A stretch of DNA of 64,000 bases. It comes from Heterodera schachtii. Its lineage: Eukaryota; Nematoda; Chromadorea; Rhabditida; Heteroderidae. Below the pieces are notes generated by a model. It ran no database searches and was not told the DNA's origin. It saw only the letters and a list, made by a program, of their open reading frames with translations. Positions within the stretch are counted from its first letter, which is position 1; each line of letters starts with the position of its first letter. The position numbers and the translations under genes are program-made. The stretch spans positions 508,046-572,045 of the forward strand of contig SIJG01000020.1 in the NCBI GenBank assembly GCA_023374025.1, read 5' to 3'. Positions 57,917-64,000 of this stretch are shown here, piece after piece.

Positions 57917-58720
57917 ATGGTCAGAGCAACAACGGCCAGGACAAGGGCATCAGCAGCGCGAGCACGGAGCATCAAAATCAATCGTCGAAATGCCAAGAAA
58001 GCGCGTGCCGCAATTGGACGAGCCGGACATGTGAGTGACGCGCGAGGGGGGGGGGGGGGCAATTAACACACTAATTGATTCAAGGAGGGCAATTTTTAAA
58101 TGTGCCAATTTTTCAGTCAGGCAATGCGATGGGACGCGAGAAGTGCATGATGTGCCTGTGCAAAGTGAGCGACATGACGCGTGTGACCATGGGCTGTGTG
58201 CACCAATTTCACCGCAGGTGGAGGAGGGGCTAATTCTGATTAATTTAGAATCCATGGTCCCCGAATTCGAACAAGTCTAAATGTCGAATTTTCCTGGCCA
58301 AAATGCCGGTAGTTTTGCGTTTTCTTGTCACCGAATTCGAAATCCGTTCCGATCAATTTCGAACCCATGATCCCCGAATTCGAACAAGTCTAAAAGCCGA
58401 GTAGTTTTCCTGGCCTTTGCCTTTTTCTGATCATGATTACTATGTAAAATCCGTTCCGATCAGTTTTGAACCGCTGCGAATCCCCGAAATTGACAAGGAA
58501 ACTGAGGATGGAATTTTATGGATTTTTTTGGGGCCCAAAAACCCAAATTTTTGACATGGTTGATTTCGGGTAAATGCAACGCTTATCATCATTATCCCCG
58601 TCAAGGTGCCTGTACCGCTGGCTCAAATACAACACCAACTGTCCTGTGTGCCGCTACAATTTCATGAGCGCAATTCCCCCTGAAGAACCGGAAGAACCGC
58701 ACCAGTGGCAAGGCGACTGA
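57917..58720 (+). CDS. Small RING-H2 finger protein, probable E3 ubiquitin ligase
   Basis: Exons 57917-58030, 58117-58217 and 58606-58720, 109 residues, phases consistent. The N-terminal exon is strongly basic (VRATTARTRASAARARSIK). Exons 2-3 form a RING-H2: CMMCLC (first Cys pair), CVHQFHRRC (Cys-x-His-x2-His-x2-Cys) and CPVC (last pair), followed by RYNFMSAIPPEEPEEPHQW. RING-H2 domains recruit E2 enzymes. The start ATG follows TTTTGTCAGG by one base, which looks like a spliced-leader trans-splice acceptor. Acceptor of exon 3 is CGTCAAG. The basic N-terminus could be a nuclear signal. Confidence 0.85.
58230..58520. repeat. Tandem repeat in RING-gene intron
   Basis: Two to three copies of a roughly 130-bp unit with CCCCGAATTCGAACAAGTCT, TTTTCCTGGCC and AAATCCGTTCCGATCA. 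Confidence 0.7.
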
Positions 58721-58904
58721 TCGATCCATCATTGAAAATCTGTGTACCACCCGTAATGTGTAATATTATGTATTTGAATCTGTACCACCCATAATGTGTA
58801 TTATGTATGTATATTGTATATGTTCTGTATGTTGTTCGGGACCGGGACTTGGTACTGAAAGAAATGTACGCTTGTGTGCCTAAGTCCCGGTTTTGAGGGT
58901 CGGG

Positions 58905-59000
58905 GTCACTTCGCCGTGGCCAACTCGCCGCGAGAAACTCGCCGCGGGGCCAACTCGCCGCGGCGCTATCTCGCCGCCGTCCAACTCGCCGCGCCTTGTT
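58905..59000. repeat. GC-rich short-word repeat
   Basis: About eight spaced copies of CAACTCGCCGCG or TATCTCGCCGCC. It resembles one arm of the word-repeat foldback elements, but I see no opposite arm. Confidence 0.75.
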
Positions 59001-59009
59001 TTTTGGCTA

Positions 59010-60030
59010 TCTCGCCGCCAGATTTTTTCATTGAAATTTTACCTCATTATTTTGATATATAGTAATTAAAAAATGCATTATGTTTATTTCAAAAGAATCT
59101 TTAAAATAATAAACACGGGTCCATAACACTATTCGAAATCAGAAAATCAACAATTTTGTTCATCAAAATTTTCGATAATGTTCAATTGCGTTTGACAGTC
59201 TTCCGAAATTTTTTTCTTCGTGCTTTTTAACCATTCACGCACGATTTTTAAACTTGTTTTGAAGCTTTTAGCTTGAACTTTTTTCTGCCTTTTTTTGCCG
59301 TTTGGTGCCTTTTGCATGCCTTTTTAGTATTTTTGAAAAAATGGAAACTTTTGCAAATTTTTCTTATCATATTTTATTACAATTTCCAAGAAAATTTTTC
59401 CAGCGGCGCCTATCGGCACCGCCGGACCCCCAGTTATACCTTGGTTTTTTTTTTAATTTTAACACCATTGATCAAACGCGTCCATGGACGGTAAAAAAAA
59501 TGGGAAATGACAAATGGTCGATCATTAGGGAATGGGAATTGATCGGATAATTAATGCTCCTCATACTTTTTGTTGATTCTTTGTTTGAATACATTTAATT
59601 TGATTGGATTTGTGGGACTTTTACACAGATTTTTTAAACCTGAAAATCATCACTGATTCTGAGCTCAAATTCTTATCGGCTTTTGGCGAATGAATGAAAT
59701 GAATGAGGAGGAAAAAAGAAACAAAGGCATTTTTATACAAAAATATTAGCGTAGGTATATTTGAGTACCGATGAGGAAAAACCATTTATAAAAGGCAGAG
59801 AAAATTGACAGTTAATGTCATTTGTTTGTTTTGCAATCATAATTTATGATGACTAATTAATTGTAAGCGTGCTCAGCTAATATTGCCGCAAAAGTAATAT
59901 TTTACTCAATCATAATTTACGACTAATTAAAAAATTTAAAAACAAATCCACGCTTCATTTTTGTGCAATTTTTCCAAAAAATTTTCGTAATTTTAGACTA
60001 AATTATTATTATTAAATCTCTGCGTGGCGC
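59010..60030. other. Intergenic region with one GC-rich hairpin
   Basis: AT-rich with no gene seen. A copy of the GCGGCGCCTATCGGCACCGC hairpin lies at 59402-59425. Confidence 0.55.
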
Positions 60031-60031
60031 C

Positions 60032-61431
60032 ATGAAAAAGAATTGTCGAACTTCGAGGAAAATGTAAGCCAAATTTTCCCCACTTCTATTGCAAATGATT
60101 TTTGGCATTTCATTCAGTTGGGTGTGCAACGACGTTTTGATGGATGTTCTCCCATTTTTTGACCGTCCTCAACTTGGTCTCAAATTGGCATTGCTTTCGC
60201 CCCGTTTCAATGCTTTGGTGGACAAACATTTTGACGGCAAACACGAATTGACGCTTTGGAGAGAGACCATAATTCACAAACACGCCGGACCAGTGCCAAA
60301 ATTATCTGTTCTGATCGATGACAAATTTGTGGGCTTTCCGTTACCGGACCGTCCGATGCACAACAAAATCCGCTTTGACGACCTTTCAATCGAGTAAATC
60401 CAAACAAAATTCAAAAAATGATTAAATGCTAAGTGATTCATTCCCTTTAAGATACATCGATCATTCCGTCATCACATTTCTCCGTGCCAATCACCAAATT
60501 TTCAACAAAGGCACCGATTTGTATTTGTATTTGGGTTTGCCGTACGCCCGTAATGCCAAGAATGACCAGCCAATTTGGAATGTTATTGGCCATGAAATTT
60601 GGCCCATTTTTGCGCCAACCATTCGCAATTTGAATTTTTATGGTGAACATGCTCTTGAAGATTTACGTCGCCACATTTCGCCGACAATTCTCACTGATTT
60701 CAACATCAATTCAATCGATTCAAGTGATTTGTTGCCCGATGTGATCGCTAATGATGGACTAAATGCAACTGCCGGGCAAGCGCTGTCAAAATGGTTGAAC
60801 ACGCCGAGAAAAGATGGAAAGCCAAAGCAACTGAATTGTCGAGATCATTCAAAACCACCACATATCACATGGATCAACGGGTTCAAAGAGGTGTGTGTCC
60901 AAACATTTTTTAAATATAATATTTGGATTAATTGCCATTTGTTTTTCGTTTTTTCCATTGTTTAGGCATTTCTCCATGCCACCACCACTTCTTCGACCAG
61001 TTACATAATTCGACTTGAGGACTTTAAAACAGCGGGAAATGAGTCATTTGAATTGATCAATGAACGGACCAACGAAAAGCTGACATTGGAGAAAGAAGAA
61101 AATGATGATGAAAAAATGGAAGACGAAGATGATGATAACAGTGTTTATTGGCTGTTGAAGCGATGCACAATTGGGCAGACGATGACGACGGTTCAATGGG
61201 AGGACGACAATTTGAACAATGTCAGCTTTACGTTTTATAGTGGCACGAATACGAATTGCATTGGGTAAGTGGTGGTATGGCATTAGCTTTTGCTATAATA
61301 ATAATAATAATCGAATTTTAATTGGACTTACCTAATTTAGGCAATTGTCTCCACCAAAGGCGGGCCAAAAGAATGCAAAAAATTGTCTGAAAATGAAACC
61401 CGGGCCCAGCGGACAGCGGAAGAAAAAGTGA
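60032..61431 (+). CDS. F-box-like family protein, intact
   Basis: Five exons with consistent phases (60032-60063, 60118-60393, 60452-60890, 60966-61264, 61341-61431) give 378 residues. The start is MKKNCRTSRK, then WVCNDVLMDVLPFFDRPQLG and LKLALLSPRFNALVDKHFDG, the F-box-like region. The middle has YIDHSVITFLRANHQ, HEIWPIFAPTIRN, RRHISPTILTD and ALSKWLNTP. The third region has FELINERTNEKLTLEKEEND and WLLKRCTIGQTM, and the C-terminus is a basic tail ending PSGQRKKK. It is the best template for judging the broken copies at 51-55 kb. Inferred role: substrate adaptor of an SCF-type ubiquitin ligase; whether it binds SKP1 cannot be seen. Confidence 0.8.
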
Positions 61432-61439
61432 ATGAACGA

Positions 61440-62470
61440 ATTATTGGAAAATGACAAATGGTCGATCATTAGGAATGGGAATTGATTGGATAATTAATGC
61501 TCCTCATATTTATTTGTTGTTTCTTTGTTTGAATACATTTAGGAAATTATTGTTTTGATAGAAAGCCGAAATTCAACATTTTCGAAATTCTCACTTCTGT
61601 TCTAAAATCGATTAAAGAAGATAAATTTTGTCGCAGATCATTGAATATCAAAAAATGATCATTTTGTACTGGGACGAACATAAAAGTGAATTTTGAGTTT
61701 TCGATATTTTCTTCGAATCTGAGTCCGCGGTTCGGAATTGCTCAAAACGGGGGTACTAATGCACTTTACCAGACATAAATTTTTTTTTGTCTTATTAATT
61801 CATGTAAAATAGCTTCGGAGGGTTTTCAGCATCGCTGATTAAGAATCTGGCGTTCATTTCAACTAATTCCGTACACCAGAACCCGAAATCGAAAATTCAT
61901 GTTTTGTAGATTTTTTGATGGAGTTAAAATGAGGAAGAGAAAGAGAGGAAATATTGCCCTTTTTCCCTTTCTATGTTTTCTCTGCTGCCCCACTGTTTCG
62001 CTTCTCTCTGATTTCTTTGCCAGTGTCTCACCATTCTCCTCCAATTTTGTTTCCTTTTTTTCTGTCCGTGTCCGCAAATTGTATATAAAAGTGCCTAAAA
62101 TTCTCAGTCAACCCAATCATTTCAAATGCATTTCGTTATTCCGAATTTTTTTTTTGTACCACCTCAAATGTATGTACAAAGAATTAATTACCCCTTTTCT
62201 TTACGGATTTTCATGTCTTTTTTTCGCTTACAAATTAATTCTAAAATGAGTTCCAATTATATATGGTATTTATCAAATATTCCATCTTTTGACAAATCTC
62301 TTACCCGAACTCGAGCAGAAAGACGAAAATTTAAATTTTTCGGATTTCTCTTTTTTGCTCAAATTTAAGTTATAGATTCAAAATTGGATTAAATTGATGT
62401 CATATCAGGGACCCCCAAAACCCACCGTTGAACAAGTTTTACATAAATAGCAAAAGTGCCATGCATAAAA
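61440..62470. other. Intergenic region
   Basis: No gene supported; short frames at 61899-62368 are Phe/Leu-rich and look non-coding. Confidence 0.5.
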
Positions 62471-62474
62471 TTGA

Positions 62475-63080
62475 AATGAACTTTTTGGTAATTCTGTACT
62501 TTATTGGTCCCTAAAGAAAAAGAGAAATATAGAGGGTTTTTTGCGATTCTGAATGGCACTCGTGGGTTTTCGGGGGCGCTGATCACGAATATGACATCCA
62601 TTTCGATCTATTTAGAATCCCGAACACGAACTTTTTTTTAATAAATTTTTTTAAAAATTGTTAAAAACGTCTTCACTGGGGTTTTCGGGGTCGCCTAACC
62701 ATTAATCTAACTTCAGTTTTGGTCAAAGTCGAAGCCCGGACCTGAATTCGACAAAAGGAGAAAATTAATTTTTCACCAAAATTCGCATTTGTTGTCCCAA
62801 ATCTATTCAAATGAACGGAATATAATAGAAAATAAAAATTCACGGCAATTTACATCATTTGAATTGATTTTGGCCAATACATATGGGTTTTGGTGAAAAA
62901 TTAATTTTCTCCTTTTGTTCGAATTCGGGTTCGGGATTCTAAAAAAGTTGGAATGCATGTCATATTCGTGATCAGCGCCCCCGAAAACCCCCGAGTGCCA
63001 TTCAGAATCGCAAAAAACCTTCTATTTTTTTTCTTTTTTTTAGGGACCAATAAAGTACAGGATTACCAAATTTTTTCCCT
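62475..63080. repeat. Large palindrome upstream of the last gene
   Basis: The left arm (about 62475-62800) contains GTACTTTATTGGTCCCTAAA, TTTTGCGATTCTGAATGGCA and CGGGGGCGCTGATCACGAAT. The same words appear inverted at 62880-63075 (ATTCGTGATCAGCGCCCCCG and so on), around a centre near 62840. The right arm ends about 30 bases before the ATG of the next gene. Confidence 0.8.
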
Positions 63081-63105
63081 TTTTCAGCAATAATCAATCA
63101 TAAAA

Positions 63106-64000
63106 ATGTTCCCTCTCATTCTGTTGCCTGTCCAAATCGTTCTGATCGTCCTCAGTGCTCTGTTTGTCATCATCTCACAATGCTGTGGCTCCAAGAAGAA
63201 TAGGGTCTTTCTTTGGCTTTTCGTTTTCTGCTAATTTTGCTAATTCCCCCCCCCCCCCCAATTAAGGCGATGGAACAGTTCCTCAAGCAGGAGAATCTCG
63301 ACTACCAAATGCAGTCGCGAGAGTTCATGCACGAGGCCGACTAATTGGAGGACTTTCACGGCAAAGTGGTGGTGGACAACATCGTACATGAGAAGAAGGT
63401 GCGGTGCGTTTGGCTTCTGATCACTGATCAGTGATCTTCCATTGATATCTATCGCATTGGGCCTTCTGTTGCAGTCATTTGGGGCTCTGAATTTGCATGT
63501 TTTGTGGCCATTGATCACGATTATAACATCATGCATTTATGCGCCTATTCTGAATCCTGGATCCGAATTGGAACAAAAAGTCGAAAATTCATATGTTCGC
63601 TAACAGATGCAAGCAAGATTAGTCTGAAATCATTGGAAATCAAAATTAGTCACCATTTTGTACATATTTTAACACAAGCCTTGAAAATTCTCAACTTTTT
63701 GTTGAGTTTGGGTCCTCGGATTCTGAATAAGCCAAAAGACATGCCATATTCATTAGCAAAAAGCTATGCTTAGTAACTGATTGGATTCATGGGATGAATT
63801 AGAGCAGAATTCGATTCATGACAGACTAATGATCCCTGAATTCTGCCTGATTCGTTAGCTTAGTGATTCTAACTTTCCTCTGTTTTCAGAAGACTTACGC
63901 TAAGCAGCCGAACGACATGAGGGGCATCGCCGTTTAATTGGGACAAATGGCCGAACGTCGCCAGAAAGGTTGAGGATGCCAATGTTGCGTCCAAGGTGGG
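63106..64000 (+). pseudogene. Small membrane-anchored protein gene, in-frame stops, partial at window edge
   Basis: Exon 63106-63204 encodes a membrane anchor (MFPLILLPVQIVLIVLSALF, then SQCCGSKKNR). Exon 63267-63398 begins AMEQFLKQENLDYQMQSREF and meets TAA at 63342, but the same frame continues well-composed (LEDFHGKVVVDNIVHEKK). Exon 63890 onward gives KTYAKQPNDMRGIAV, then TAA at 63935; the next frame over stays open to the window end (WDKWPNVARKVEDANVASK). Both stops sit in the context TAATTGG. If only the first stop is real, the protein is a 58-residue single-pass peptide. No family recognised. Confidence 0.45.

Overview
The window looks like nuclear DNA of a plant-parasitic nematode, most probably a cyst nematode or close relative (Heterodera/Globodera group). 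The evidence is AT-rich DNA with many small exons and TTTCAG-type acceptors, a SPRY-domain protein of the cyst-nematode RBP/SPRYSEC type, an F-box-like family of the kind expanded in these worms, serpentine chemoreceptors, and an apparent trans-splice acceptor just before a start codon. The species is an inference; no rRNA or mitochondrial marker is present.

Layout. (1) 1-11017, + strand: the 3' two thirds of an ADAMTS metalloprotease gene (19 exons resolved, phases consistent), with a possible alternative terminal exon and a U2-like snRNA copy inside introns. (2) 11.5-13.0 kb: a 1.5-kb GA-rich satellite. (3) 14.15-19.37 kb: a nine-exon coiled-coil/SPRY gene. (4) 21.7-28.4 kb: a serpentine receptor gene with unusually large, transposon-filled introns. 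(5) 28.4-49.4 kb: a tandem segmental array. Each unit starts with a copy of the receptor gene's 3' end and flank, then an upstream module with a TATA box, then a gene made of 6-9 tandem ubiquitin-like domains, then a shared 3' flank and, in two units, a U2 snRNA copy on the opposite strand. One unit has lost its gene, one is interrupted and frameshifted, one has a single homopolymer frameshift, one is intact (41886-44295), and one is a 3' fragment beside an assembly gap. (6) 50.1-50.65 kb: a receptor 3' fragment. (7) 51.1-55.4 kb and 60.0-61.4 kb: an F-box-like family with one intact gene, one nearly intact gene and several pseudogenes. (8) 56.4-58.7 kb: a divergent pair, a sperm-protamine-like basic protein (- strand) and a small RING-H2 E3 ligase (+ strand). 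(9) 63.1 kb to the end: a small membrane-anchored gene with in-frame stops.

Two signals stand out. First, the poly-ubiquitin-like array encodes apparently secreted proteins of 6-9 divergent ubiquitin folds without a terminal Gly-Gly. The neighbouring RING and F-box-like genes belong to ubiquitin-ligase families, but a functional link is only an inference. Second, at least eight foldback elements each show an exact 8-bp target duplication and hAT-like termini. Each has an interior built from its own short word repeated on both arms, and several carry a shared GC-rich hairpin.
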